Assembly: GCA_050084985.1 (NCBI GenBank) | Contig: JBITNC010000001.1 | Location: forward strand, 147,808,001-147,872,000 | Direction of reading: 5' to 3' | Source: Nageia nagi | Taxonomy: Eukaryota > Pinophyta | DNA length: 64,000 nucleotides | Shown here: piece by piece, positions 12,887 through 26,019 of the stretch | How the letters are laid out: each line of letters starts with the position of its first letter | How positions within the stretch are numbered: position 1 is the first letter of the stretch | Program-made: the position numbers and the translations under genes | Notes under the pieces: generated by a model | Seen by the model: the letters and a program-made list of their open reading frames with translations, nothing else | Database searches by the model: none | What the model was told of the DNA's origin: nothing

Positions 12887-14654
12887 GGATCCTAATAACA
12901 TACGATTTACTAAAATGTATATAACAATAAGAATATCTCATATATAAGTTGATTTTCAGTGGATATTAATATAATTTATATTTACTTTTACTTTTAAAGA
13001 ATAATTTTATTTTGAAAGAAATAATACATATGATTACTAAAATGTATGAAATGATTTGATTTGTTCTTCAATTTGTATATGTAATTTTAAGATTTTCATT
13101 TTTAAAAATTTATTTTATATGTACCATTTTGAATTTTGTAATCAATTGAAAAAAAATTGTTGAATTTCATATTGATTAATCAATATGCTAATTATATGAT
13201 TTATTCATAATAATTAATCTAATCTTTTTTATCATAATATTATAATTTTGATTAAATACAATTTGATAATATACAATAGATTATATTACATTTACTACAA
13301 AATATTAACTATAATTTTATAATTATATATATAGTTACTTTAATTATTTAATAAATTAATGCTAATATTTTTATTTATTAATTCACTACATTTGTATGCA
13401 ATAAATTTTCATATTAATTAGTAATAAATAATTTATAGTTATAATAAATTAACGGTTGTTAATGGTTTAAAAATATTTACTATATTATATTAATAAAAGA
13501 AAATATTTTTAACTTTGCTAGAATGCTAAAGAATCTATAGATCACACATTCATCAATTGTGAATATATATTTTCAAATACTTAATTGATATATTCTTGTT
13601 TATAGATAAATTTAGTTAGATGTAACAATTAATTTAAATATTTTTTCATTGTAATAAATACAATTTGATAATATACAATATATTATATGGCATTGTTTAG
13701 CTAGGAGATTAATCACCCCTCTACAGCCTACATATCCTTATAGCTATCTACAACTAAACATATCCTTATAGCTCTTGAGAATTTGACATCTTTTTTTTAG
13801 TGAATCTATTTTGTGATTTTACAAGCATATTCACAAAGTTAATATGGTAGAATAACTTTGCTCAAATAAAAGTTAAATTTTGGAATGCATGGTGAAGAAT
13901 GAAATGTTGGTGTAGTGGTTAACACATTGAGATTTGAACCCAACGATTCAGATTCAAATATTTAGAATAGCCTTTTGAAAAAACCTTTGTGAATGGATTT
14001 TGGAACTTAGTTTTTTCATTATATATATTTTCAAAGAATGAATTGATATATTTTTATTTTCAGATAAATTTTGTTAGGTTCTACAAACCATTAGGTTTAA
14101 AAGGATGTTAAAAGACTTATTTATATATTTATATTGAAGTGGGGAATTTTGTGTATCAATTTTGGGGTATGTTGGATACTGTCAAGAAAAATAAAATAGT
14201 TGACCATTCAAAAGGAAAATAATACCAAAAAAGTTCAATACCTTTTGGCATTCCATCCTCCCACACCATTGTTGGATCATTTAGAAAGAACTTACAAATC
14301 ATTCAATTTTTAGAAGTCACAATAACAATGTAACAACAATTTACATAAGACTTAAAGATTCTATTTCTAACAATTTCTCTATTGGATACCACCTAGGCTT
14401 GGACAACATTGACAAGTTAACAATTGTAGTCCATGGTTCTCATTCAATCAAGTCATGGCAAAGACTCAAGTCTCTTAGCACCCTTCCCTATAATGGTGTT
14501 ACATATATATATGCATTATATTCTTCAAATTGGATGTCACTTCAAATCTATGAATAAAGACCTAATCATCTATGAATCGATCCTTATAACATTTTCATTA
14601 TTTATCTTATGAGCTAATTGTTGCATTTACAAAAATATGCAAATAAAGTCATAG
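12887..14654. other. AT-rich spacer between the two SBT copies
   Basis: About 1.8 kb unique to the interval. Positions 12950-13700 are extremely AT-rich with no coding signal. It contains a SINE-like head at 13905-13985 (listed separately). No other gene or repeat boundary was recognised. Confidence 0.6.
13905..13985 (+). repeat. tRNA-derived SINE head, possible
   Basis: A polymerase III A-box-like word, TGGTGTAGTGG, lies at 13908-13918, and a B-box-like word, GATTCAAAT, at 13951-13959. Their spacing suits a tRNA-derived promoter. The rest does not fold as a complete tRNA and the B box lacks the usual G. A short AT-rich tail follows. No flanking target duplication was identified, so this may be a chance match or a very old insertion. 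Confidence 0.4.
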
Positions 14655-17342
14655 TAGATGATAAATGCAAGTTATTATCATATGAGAGAGAGATGAGACG
14701 TATAACATCAAAAAAGTCATAGTAGATAAATTCTAGCTTTGTATAAGCATAATATAATATTATTATGCTCGTAAGAAATTGTAAATATGTAGGTAAAATG
14801 TAGCAAGAGGTTGGATAGCCTTGTAAGAATATTTACATCAATTATTTTAAAAATAAAAAAATTTATGATGCAGAAACAATACCTTTAGTTACCAAGGTGG
14901 TTTTGACCTATTCCTTGAAAATATTTTCCACTATTAAAATTATGTTATCATTTTGTTTGAGTTTTTTATAAGTTTGAGTATGATTTGTTTAAACTTTACT
15001 ATGATACTTAAAAATCACATTTATTATTTTATGAATTACTTGGTTGGACTAATAATTTAATCATATATGTAGCATTAAGAGTAGGCTATGAATTCTATGT
15101 AACAATTATTAACAGATGAATTTGTCATAATTGAAGCATCAAAATGATGAGGCATTGCTAGGAATTATGATTTATTCATAAGTTAAATTCATATACTTAA
15201 ACATTCTAAAATTTATAGGAAGTATATGATATTGTAATATGTGGGATGTTCCCATGTAGACATATGAATATATGACATACTTAACTACAACATGTATTAG
15301 AATTTGGCAAAATGACAATCATGTATAATAAACTAGATTGTGAATGATGTCTCCATCGTTAAAGATAATATGTATCAAAAATTGGTAGTAAATGAATTAT
15401 ATAATAACATCATATATGACCTATGGAATAAAAGGTATATATGTTAGGATATAACAAAACCTAAAAACTACTCATTAGTGTAACATGATTAATGGGAAAC
15501 TAAAGAAATATAAGATCGTCTACAAGAATTGTAACAAGACGATCAAATAAGAAACACTTAAAAGAACTTTAATCTATACCTATTTTAAATTTTACTATAA
15601 ACATTGTATGCTAACAACCACATAGATTATCTATAAGAATCTATATCATGATGTATAAAGCTCTTGAAAAGAATGATTAAAATAATAATAATCTTAACAA
15701 AAATAATTAATTAATTAAAAAAAACACCACTAAAAAGAAAAATCTACCATCAACAAAATACCCAACTGACAAAAATTAAAAAATAAAATTCCTCCCTTCA
15801 AATTCATTGAAATAACAATCTATAACAAATAACCAAAAAAATCTATACGTAACACACAGAACCAAAGCTAAAGCACATTAAAATAAATTATTATTTTTAT
15901 TTACATACACATATGTTTATGTCTTCCATACCTTTTATAGCTCGCCATTTGTGGAAATGTGATTATTTCACTTCTTAAAGTTGAGATGTCTGATTTAATG
16001 GATTACCTTTTTAATTGATACCAATCATATTGACCGCTGCACTCCACAGTCCACACAGCCAGATCGTTGGTAGAGTTTTAGGGAACATCAAGGGCTTTGT
16101 CTCTGAGTTCTGACATATATTTCCTGTTTCATAAAGCCTGTATAGGAATTTTTTTACCTACTTGTAGAGTTAATTGCCAGTGCTGCCTTTCAGAGCGTGT
16201 AATCCCTCATTCCAGCAAATCTCGGGCGGCCGTAGGCAATCAATGTCATGCACGCACGACTGATGTTTGCAACCTGCCCGCGTCCCATCCCCGTCTTTAC
16301 AAGCAAAGAATCCTTCCCGTGATTAATATCCCCAGCACCCATCACGAGCACAACAGTATTGCTGATAACCTCAGCTTCCTTCTACATATAATCACGAGCA
16401 TAGCCTCCCCACATTTAATGCCCCTCTCATGATCTCTATGCACTTCAAAATTCCAATGGCGCCACATTCCCACTATAATAATACTGCTCTCCCACTTCCC
16501 CACCCTACAAGTCTTTACCCTTTTTTCACTCTAAAACATTTGCTATGAAAACCCACGAGATGAGACTTAGGTTTTTCATGACTCTGGTATCCATTCTTAT
16601 GGCTATGGGTAAGGTCGTTACGGAAAAAGAAACGAGGCGACCTTATATAATTCATTTTAAGCCTGAATAAAAAGGAGTTTCAATTGGAACCTTCAAGGAC
16701 TTTGTATTCCTATCAAACTGTCGTTAATGGTTTTGCTGCTAGCCTTACTGAAAACGAAATCCAAGAGCTGCGGAACTTGGAGGGGTTCGTAGCGGCCTAT
16801 CCCGATAGAGTTCATAGATTGCAGACTACTTATTCTTACAGTTTTCTTGGGTTAGATGCTCCCCGAGCGAAATTGTGGAGTTCTTCTAGATTTGGCGAAG
16901 GGGTTATTATAGGGGTATTGGATACGGGCATTTGGCCAGAGAGTCCGAGTTTCAGAGACGAGGGCATGCCATCAATACCCAGAAAGTGGAAAGGCGTCTG
17001 TCAAAGCGGGGGGGATTTCAATTCCTCGCATTGTAATAGGAAACTTGTGGGTGCCCGGTTTTTCAACACTGGGCACCAGGCCAATACTATTGAAGGCACC
17101 CGGCCGGAGTACGAGTCCCCAAGGGATTCTCAAGGCCATGGAACGCACACGGCTTCTACAGCCGCCGGGTCGAAGGTCTTACACGCGGATCTGCTCGGGA
17201 ATGCCAGGGGTACTGCCCGGGGTGTGGCACAGCTGGCTCATGTTGCCATGTACAAGGTCTGTTGGGACGGCGGGTGTTACAGCTCCGACATTCTGGCGGG
17301 CATGGACGCGGCAATTGCCGATGGTGTGGACGTAATCTCTCT
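14655..17342 (+). repeat. segmental duplication, copy B
   Basis: Partner of 10430-12886. It holds the same promoter region and the first part of the subtilase, and here the gene continues past 17342 to its normal end, so copy B is the more complete and probably the source copy. A stretch at 15590-15800 has no counterpart in copy A and may be an insertion in B or a deletion in A. Confidence 0.85.
16471..16544 (+). promoter_or_regulatory. core promoter region of SBT copy B
   Basis: A TATA-like element (CTATAATAAT, about 16473-16482) lies some 70 bp upstream of the ATG at 16545, with a CCAATGG word at about 16453. It is followed by a pyrimidine-rich stretch. The same arrangement precedes copy A (about 12018-12089) with one base difference. 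Confidence 0.4.
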
Positions 17343-18861
17343 ATCAATCGGCGGTCTTTCGTTGCCATTTCATGAAGATAGTGTTGCTATCGGGGCCTTC
17401 CGGGCCGTGGAACGTGGCGTTTTCGTCAGCTCCGCCGCGGGCAACAGCGGGCCATATGACTTCTCCGTCTCAAACGAAGCTCCATGGATAACAACAGTAG
17501 GTGCCAGCACACTCGATCGGAACTTCCCCGCCATTGTCAAACTCCCCGACGGGCGGAACCTATATGGAGAATCCCTCTATCCGGGAAAAAAGAATCCGGA
17601 CCCGAAGTTTCTTCCTCTTGTGTATGCTTTAACTGCTGGGAAAGGTACACAGAAGAAAAAATCTAAGTACTGCTTTCGTAACACATTGGACCCGGGCGTT
17701 GTCAGGGGAAAGATCGTTGTCTGTGACCGTGGCTCCACTTCCCGGGCGGAGAAAGGAGACGTCGTTCGCGAGGCAGGCGGTGTGGGCATGATTCTGGCAG
17801 ATGCAAAAATTAATGGCGAGGAGACTGCCGCCGATGTACATGTTCTTCCCGCAACCCAGGTGGGCTACACTGATGCTGAAACCATAAAAAATTATATAAA
17901 CACGTCGTCCCATCCGTTCGCCGCGATCGTTTTCCACGGAACCGTGTTCAGATCCTCGCGGGCACCGGCAGTGGCTTCGTTCTCGTCCCGGGGACCAAGC
18001 TCCGTCAACCCGTGGGTTCTGAAACCGGACATGATCGCGCCCGGAGTGAACATCCTGGCCGCCTGGCCGCTCAATCTGGCGCCTTCCGGACTCCCAAACG
18101 ATGAACGCCGTGTTATATTCAATGTTGTTTCCGGGACCTCGATGGCGTGTCCTCATGTAGCAGGAGTTGCTGCGTTGATAAAGACCATCCATCCGGAATG
18201 GAGTCCCGCCGCCATTAAATCCGCTCTGATGACCACGGCAGACGTAGACGACCGATCGAAGGGCACCATACTCGACAGCGCCCGGCGACGACGGCGGCGG
18301 CGGCAGCCGGCGGATGTCTTTGCCATGGGCGCCGGACACATTTACCCGGAACGGGCAATCGACCCGGGACTCATCTATGACGTGGGCGCTGAAGACTATA
18401 TCGTCCATCTCTGCTCTCTTGCATATACTGTGTCTCAAATCCAGGCGATTACTAACCGGAGAGTGAATTGCTCCGCCTTTGAGAAATCCTTTTCGGCACT
18501 GAATTACCCTTCGTTGACAGCCATCTTCAATCTGTCTTCGAGGGGTGATCACAGATACGTGAAATTGAAGAGACGGGTAACGAACGTTGGGATTGCCGGG
18601 TCTGCGTACTCTGTGCGGGTGAGAGCACCGAGAGGTGTTCGGGTGGTTGTCAAGCCCACAACGTTGGCCTTCACCCGGATCAATGAGGAGAAATCGTACA
18701 CTGTAAAATTGATGGATGTGGATAGAATGACAAGGCAGATAGATGAGGTTTCGGGATATTCCTCGGCTCAAGGCTCGCTGACATGGATTCATGGCGGATT
18801 CGGGAACAGTTCCGTCACCTACACTGTCAGAAGCCCAATCGCCATTATCTGGTGTACCTAA
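16545..18861 (+). pseudogene. subtilisin-like serine protease (SBT1-like), frameshifted copy B
   Basis: Intronless plant subtilase; such enzymes are secreted proteases of the cell wall space. The frame from ATG 16545 ends after 41 codons at TAA 16668-16670, because one extra A (CCTGAATAA versus CCTGATAA in copy A) shifts it in the propeptide. Downstream the correct frame is open from about 16684 to TAA 18861. It shows catalytic Asp (16921, GVLDTGIWPE), His (17137, GHGTHT), oxyanion Asn (17443, AAGNSGP) and Ser (18139, SGTSMACPHVAG). A PA domain lies between about 17580 and 17970, and a C-terminal Fn3-like domain contains LNYPS, VTNVG and VRSPIA. The linker after the last catalytic helix has seven Arg in a row (18283-18303). 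The first in-frame ATG after the shift (about 16966) would lose the propeptide and catalytic Asp. The shift could be real or an assembly error; if it is an error, this is a full-length protease. Confidence 0.88.
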
Positions 18862-20329
18862 AATTATAATATATTTGCATTGAAATGGAAATGAAAATAT
18901 AAGGCTTATTTAAATCTTATATGCATCAAAATTTATTGAAAAAAAAAATTATAACAAATGAATAATCATAACCTTAATTAAATAGTCTTTTAAATATGAA
19001 AATGGAAGGTTAAAGTAAGAAAGAAAGTTTATTAATGTCCATGGGAGACAAGAGTGATCTATGGGATAATTGTATGGGGAATACAATCTATGTCATAGCT
19101 GGTACGAATTGAACACGAGACTCAGGACACAACAAGGTCTACATGTAACCAAGAAAATAAAGTAAAATTTTCTTCTTTAAGTAGAGATTAGTATTACCCA
19201 ATTTTATATAAGATCAATGTTGGCCCTCTATCATTATAAAATGCTAAATAGATTAATATAGTTAGATTTTACATAAAAGTATCATTCCAACGATGTAAAT
19301 AACATAAAAAACCAAGTTAAAATGCAAAAGTTATAGCCATTTTAGTATCAAATTATCTTTCCTTCTATGTTTGTGGACTAGGTCAATAATAGGTAACCAT
19401 GCCCTACTAATCTCAATACCTTGGTCTCTATTAATATTATTAAGGTTAAGTTTAATTGCAATAGCTTATCTAATTCTTCGTTCTTGGAATTTATCACATC
19501 TAGCCAAGACTTCAACCTTATCCATGAGTATATGGCGTTTAACCTTATCCACATGTTTTAGCAAGGGTAGATTTGATTATTCTATTATATTGTAAATATG
19601 CACAATGTTCTTTAACTCTTTTAAGTATTGACCTACCTATTTCACAAATGTAACAAGTTCCACACTCAAATTATCTTATATACACCTTTATGTTGTAAGG
19701 GTTCTATGTGGTCCTTCACAAATATGAACATGTTCTCTAATTTATTAACATAAAGAAAAATTAATTTTTTTTAATAATAATTCAAATTTATATGCAAGTC
19801 AACCTCAAACCACCAAAGAGAATTCAAAATGCAACCCTCAACAGGACCAATGTTGGTCCTATTTTTTTAATGAAAATAAAAAAAAAATGGTTAATATTAG
19901 GTAAACATTCTAACATAGCCAATAGTGTTGATATGACACACCATCTAATTCTATGGAGGATGTATTTTAACATGATCCCCAAAACTTAAAATAAAAAGAT
20001 GCACCATTATATATCTAACTATTTACATGTTACCTACTTATAGTTCTAGAACAAATATATTCCCCTAATCTATTATATACTTAAATGGGTTTTAATAGAG
20101 TTATAAGATAGGTTGTAACTATTTTAAGGAATACAAATTACATCAATATGATTTTAGTCCCTTAGGAATCACATAGACACATATGTTTATATCCCAATTA
20201 TATCCAGGTTGTAGCTTTTCTCTATGATTATTAAAGTTGCAAATGTAATACAACTCAATTACATCTTCATATTTTGATCATTTTCAACTCAAAAATCCTT
20301 TACACAACCCTAAGATAGATTGGGATGTA
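18862..20329. other. AT-rich spacer 3' of SBT copy B, no gene seen
   Basis: Contains the likely 3' flank of the subtilase. Short open frames at 19371-19595 and 19792-19989 have AT-driven composition and resemble nothing I recognise. No repeat boundary is visible. Confidence 0.5.
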
Positions 20330-21520
20330 CCTTTGGCTTTATCTTCTTTTATCTTCAAAGGCTTTCGATCAATATGTTAGATACAATTAACCATACGCTT
20401 TGTTATTTTTCTATCTCTAATTTCTTATTAAAAGGTCTATCTTTAAGATTATTACCATAATTTTTAATTTTCTCAAATTCATTATTGTTCTAACTAGCTT
20501 GTTGGTATTTCCTTCATATGGTTTTTATCTTGTATTTATCTTTTTCTCTTTAAAACTTGTTCACATATATTATTGGTTGATATTTCATTTCAATTTCTTC
20601 CACTCTAATCTCCCCTGGTTCCATCTCATTAGTAGCACATTCTTCAATTGATACCAAAGCCTACAAGGGGTTATGACATTTCCCACCCACCTGGTTTGGG
20701 TTTTGGTTATAACTTTAGAATTAATATTGGCTATCACTTTATTGATTATTTGTTCACACTTGGGTAGGTTACATTTATTTTTGAATAGGTCTCCATATAT
20801 TGTTTTTCACACTTCCTTTTAGGACACTCCTAAGTAAAGTGATTAAATTTACTATATGTGTTATAGTCCAATGAGAAGTTTTCATAAATAATTTATTGTT
20901 CCCATTATCCTCCATCTTCTTCATTGATGAAAATTTTATTTTATGGTTCTTTTGAGATGTCTACATTAACACAAAAGTATGCATTTATCATTCTACTTTC
21001 TTCTCTTATGACTTTGTTTATTAAGATAAGGGACAACAAGGGATCGTATTTCAATTTTAATACTTGTTATGATATTGATCTTCCATTATTCAGTAGTAAT
21101 ATTTGGAAGACTTACCCATATAGGAATAGATCAATGTTCTCTATCTCATATCAAAATCCTTAATGCCATCATTTCAATACTAAATCTTTTTATCTAAAGA
21201 AACATGGACCAAGTTCCATTACTTTTGATACATCATCTTCACATTTAAATTTGGACATGAGAAATTATCAATGTAATAGAATCATATGTACTTTCCCTAG
21301 AATAATCTGCTTATCTTTTATCTATCAATGAATCAAGTCTAGATTAGGTCTTAACCTGATAAATCTCCCTATCAATGTATTTCTTCTTCCATCAATTTTA
21401 AAATTTAGAAGCTCCATTGGAACTCTGTTATGAAATTTATTATCTATAATCTTTATTTCAATATTGATGTTCACCAATTTAACAATTTTATCTCTCTCCC
21501 TTGTTGCCACATTTTCTCAC
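20330..21520 (-). pseudogene. LINE ORF1-like relic (DUF4283 and zinc knuckle)
   Basis: Reading the - strand from 21510 gives a decayed but ordered match to the nucleic-acid-binding ORF1-type protein of plant non-LTR elements. Near 21350 comes LIGRFIRLRP, then a stretch resembling FKCEDDVSKVMELGP near 21220. Near 20930 VDISKEP is followed by FINEEDGG. Last comes YENFSLDYNTYSKFNHF followed by ECPKRK near 20830, which is the zinc-knuckle region with its first Cys pair lost. Several stops interrupt it (for example between KEP and NKIF, and before ECPK). A weakly conserved acidic tail may continue to about 20330. No reverse transcriptase was found downstream. The family assignment is by motif order, read by eye. 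Confidence 0.55.
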
Positions 21521-23958
21521 GTTCTTAGTGGTTTTTATTTAGGCCTATATTTGGTAACCTACATCATATTATTTTCTAAATCTAGATGAAGATGTGACTT
21601 TCCTACAACTTGGCTACAAGTTGACTATAATTACCATATGAAAAAGAAGCAATAGTTATCCTATTTTTGGCTTTGAATAACTTGAAACTAAAATTAGAAC
21701 TTGCTCCAACTATTCTAAGATTGACCCTTGTACTACTTGTATTTTTGATAATCTAATAAACTTTGGTAAACATGGTAAGATATGATAATTTATAACAATC
21801 ATGATTATACATGATGAAATTTTATAAACATGATAATTATGATAATCATTTATGAACCTAATGATAACCTTGGATGAACTTTAATGATGAGTATGATTAA
21901 TATGATAACTTGATATTTTTGATAAAATGATAAATATTGAAGAAATATTAATAAACATAATAAAGATGAAATTTGATCAATAGATAAGATAAATAATTAT
22001 TATAAATATGATTATTTTTTAATAACATCATGTACCATTTTGGACAATATTGTATTTACATGTTTATCAAATGTATTTCCCACATGATAAATAAGATATT
22101 TTACATCAACATGAATGATATTTACAAAAAAGAATGATATAACTAAAATGTACTTCTATGATACTTACTTCTTATGAATGCCTTTTAGTTGATCTTTTTT
22201 TCATTAAGTCTTAGTGACCATATCTTGAATGTAAGGGATGTTACCCCAACACTGGATCTATTAGGGGATAAATACCACTAACTCTCTTACTATCTCAAGA
22301 AGACACATATGCTCATATAGGATATTCTTATTAGTAAGATTAATATTTCATGCATGATAAAGTCTTTAATAAACACCTTAATTCCAACTCAAATATGAAT
22401 AAATCAATGTGAAATTAAATCAAGAGAAGTATAAATCAATAAGGAAAAACATCAATATATAAACAAGATTAAAAAATAAACTTAAATATATAGGAAATAG
22501 AACATGTAACATGGTGTTTAAGGGATTTTCCTTGGTGGAAAAATGGGACCTAATCTATTTTGAAAATAGTTTGCACATTATTAAGGTTATTTTTTCTAAC
22601 CTTTATTTATTTTATGAGACTACATTGGGGTGGGTGCAAGAAGTTGGGTCCACTTTAAGGCCAAAAAGTGGAAGTATTTTCCTTGGTTTTCAAGTTTGGG
22701 CACAATTGATCTCAAAGTTTGAAGAACTTAGACATGGAATAATGAAAAAGGTAACTATGATAAAAATGTAGTGCTTAGAGTCTAGTTTTCAAATATATAA
22801 TTTATTCCAATACCCAAATCATAAAAATTAAAATTCGATAGGATGAACAAAAATCACTTTTTAAAAAATACCATTTTTGGACCATACCATGCACATGTTT
22901 GTCACACATAATTTGATTAAAATCAAGGTATTTTTTAAAATATTTTTTAGGCATAGATACCTAAGACATTGAATCTTGCCCTAGATATTTTTCTATAATT
23001 TTTTCATTAGTATTTTATTTTTTATTAATTTTGTATCAGGCATGTTTGTGATTTTGAAAAGTGCTCATGTCCATCATGCATAATTTTATCTAAACTTAAT
23101 CTTCTTTCAAATTTTTTATTCTTATAGAGAATTATTTGAAACTTGTCCCTATATAATTTTTTTCATAAGACCCCCTAAAAAAAAACTTATTAAGAAAATA
23201 CGAGACCCTCATATTTCAAGTATATGGACCATTTTTACTAAAAAAATAATTGAAAATTATAAAATCTTATCCATTTGTAAAAAAAATTGCATATTTGAAA
23301 CCTAGGCTCTTTAATCTATAATTGATTTTAATTTCATAAAAAAGTTCTACCAAAAACTCCATGAAATGTATGCTTGAAGTTGAGATTTTCCATTAACATT
23401 ACCATGAACATATACTTGCAGCTCCAAGGCTAAGTGTTGGCTCACCAAGCCTTTTTTGAGACTAAAACCAAGGCAAAATAGGAGATTCAAATATCAAGAT
23501 CCTAATATTTAATGCTAAGAAAATGTATGTGTTTTAATTTTAAATACCGAGATCCTGATTTTAAGATATTTATTGGGATCCTGAACCTAAATTAGGATCC
23601 TAATTTTTTCAACATTGAATTTTAACTTCGCCAATTTTCCCCCACTTCCTCTTTAAGTGGTCTCAACTTTTTGGTTTCATCCATTGGTTCTACATTGAAT
23701 TGAGTCTAATATAGAATAATGTTATATCCTATCAATTCAACCCATTTGATAATATCTTTAGTTTGGCTTATTTCTTATTTAATAACTTATGGAAGTAGAT
23801 TTGCAAAGATACCTAATCTCTTATTCTCTAATTGAACTTGATCCCTATTATGCTAAGTTTTGATAAGTTTAATTTTCAACATCAAATGAAATAACATTTT
23901 TTATTAATATTTATCTTTTCTTGTTGCATGTGAATAGGGAGTAAATTTTGTCTATTTG

Positions 23959-24044
<86 letters not shown>

Positions 24045-25283
24045 CATCTAATATTCCTCACAATAGGAGTTACATTAGTCTTACAAGGATTTACCCTCAT
24101 ATATTTATGAGTGGGCTCTTAATATGACAAACAAGTTGTAAGAGATTCCTTACAACTTGAATTAATAAATATAAATAAATAAAAATACTATCACTTATGC
24201 TTTAATGTTAACTCTAAGTAAATATTAATATTTTTAACAAAATGATCCTACATAATTGATTATATAACTAGATATTTTAATCTTAATAATGGATCATCTA
24301 TTAATATATACTATAAAATCTTACATAAGAGTCAAGCATAAGTAGCCCAAGTATTAATAAATACTAATGTTTTAAATAAAAATAAGGTCTACACATAGTT
24401 ACACTAAGTTTAGCAACCTCTAATACCCACTTTTAAGCTAGACATGAGGGGACTAATAAAATACATAATGTCCATTAAATAGGTGAATGAGTCATTAATT
24501 TTACAAACTTTCTCTATGATAGCTTTGCTTAAACTATCATGTATCTTAATCACTCTCCTGAAACAAAAGCATTATCAACATTTGACATGGATATTCATTT
24601 CACCTTCTAATAGGTAGGAGCTATCCTCCCTCCTTAAACCTCATCATGAGTGCAAAATTATCAAAAATGAATGATTCCATGATATCTTATTTTCATATTA
24701 TCCAACAAATTTGTATTAATAATATCCTTTTAAGGTTATAGTGGTGTGACCATGATCTTGAATAATTCAATATCCATAATGATCCTTTCAACCATACTTA
24801 TGAGTATTAATTCTCCTACCATAAATATTACCATTATGCCATTCATGATATCCAACATGATAAGTAACACCATGTGGAAAAATATGAGAAAAAATATTAA
24901 GATTTATATCAAGGTTAGTTCCATAATCTCTTACATGCATTCCATGATATACACCATTTACACCATGAGATAAATCTTGATATCCTATGAATTTATTTAG
25001 CTTGCAAACATTCCATATCTAATTAGTAACTCTAACCATAATTACCTTGAAGTTTTCCTTAGGTTATTTAATATAGATCCTATCTTTGTAGAACTCAACT
25101 TTCTTCCTAGACTTTGAGTTAATTGATGCATATAAGATATTAATGTCTAATCCAAGAACATAGTATTTATGCTCATAAATCTAACCATTGTTCATACATT
25201 TTTTTCAACTATCACAAGATTCTCATCACTAGACACTACACTAAAAAAGTGTATAAAGTGTGATATAAAACCACCATTATAGA
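21521..25283. other. AT-rich spacer with (GA)n tract, no gene seen
   Basis: Apart from the dinucleotide tract at 23963-24042 nothing is recognisable. The reading frame at 22511-22771 (86 codons) has no known motif. A direct word GGATCCTAA-like recurs near 23500-23610. The last bases, ATAGA at 25279-25283, are the target duplication of the next element. Confidence 0.5.
23963..24042. repeat. (GA)40 microsatellite
   Basis: Eighty bases of uninterrupted GA dinucleotide. The Ser-Leu-rich frame read on the other strand is an artefact of the repeat. Likely highly polymorphic in length. Confidence 0.97.
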
Positions 25284-25964
25284 TGTAGATGCCTCAAAAT
25301 GAACATTTATGTATTTAATAAATTATTTTAATCCCTTAACAATGTATTATTTAAAAAGGGATTAAAATGTATAAGAAATGTGTATGACATGTATTTGACC
25401 CTTGTGGCATGTACAAGGGGTCAAATCCTATAATAGAAGCATCCCTATGTAAAGGCATTCAAGACATACAAAACACATGAGGGGATTATCATTAGGAGAA
25501 GACTAGATAAGGGGCAAATTATATAAGACCTAAGGCTTCTATCAACTGAAGATCAGATAGAGAATCAAGGACTTGAGCATCATTTGCAAAGTAAACCTTT
25601 ACAAAGCCTTCTTATTTGTAACAAGCGAATCTCTTATATCAAGCATTATCACACTTTCGTTATATTGATAAATCATCTGTTTGCTTGGCATTTTATCTTT
25701 TGTTGTATCTTTAGTTTTATTCTTAACATGACATTGGTGGTGTACTGTTACTAAGGCGTTGATGGCATGCTTAGGTATGTGATATTGCTCATTCTTGATG
25801 TATGCTTTTCCTTAACCAATTGAATATGCATGTTAACAAAATGAACCTGTATGCTTAATCATCTGTTATCATATTCTTGCTTTATGTCAATAAAATAATA
25901 GACCAAATAGTGCATGTGTTAATTCCCTTAATTAATTATATCATTGCATTATTTAGGGTCTACA
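25284..25964 (+). repeat. 5' LTR of the gag-only gypsy-type element
   Basis: 681 bp, TGTAGATG...TCTACA. Relative to the 3' LTR it carries an extra 15-bp segment near 25590 flanked by CAAAG repeats, best read as a slippage difference. Its TATA region reads CTATGTAAAGG, one base off the TATATAAAGG of the 3' copy. Confidence 0.92.
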
Positions 25965-25965
25965 T

Positions 25966-25980
25966 TTTGGTGAACCCAAC
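25966..25980 (+). other. primer-binding site candidate
   Basis: TTTGGTGAACCCAAC starts 1-2 bases after the LTR end, the expected place for tRNA-primed minus-strand synthesis. I could not assign the complementary tRNA by eye. Confidence 0.55.
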
Positions 25981-26019
25981 ATTCTTACACACTTCATCTA
26001 GGGCAAAATCCTTTTGTAA

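Noticed and set aside
16097-16432. 111-codon frame upstream of SBT copy B
   Set aside because: The matching region of copy A does not keep this frame, and it overlaps the promoter. No domain is seen.
17629-18792. A 387-codon open frame antisense to SBT copy B
   Set aside because: It lies wholly inside the GC-rich subtilase coding region on the other strand, has no recognisable domain and is expected from the codon bias of the sense gene.
19371-19989. Two short frames downstream of SBT copy B
   Set aside because: Low-complexity, AT-driven, and not linked to the subtilase.
22511-22771. 86-codon frame in spacer
   Set aside because: No motif, biased composition, no promoter or homology seen.
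23882-24100. Ser-Leu repeat protein
   Set aside because: Pure product of the (GA)40 tract.
24746-24973. 75-codon Met/Ile-rich frame
   Set aside because: AT-driven composition (ATG and ATA words), no domain.
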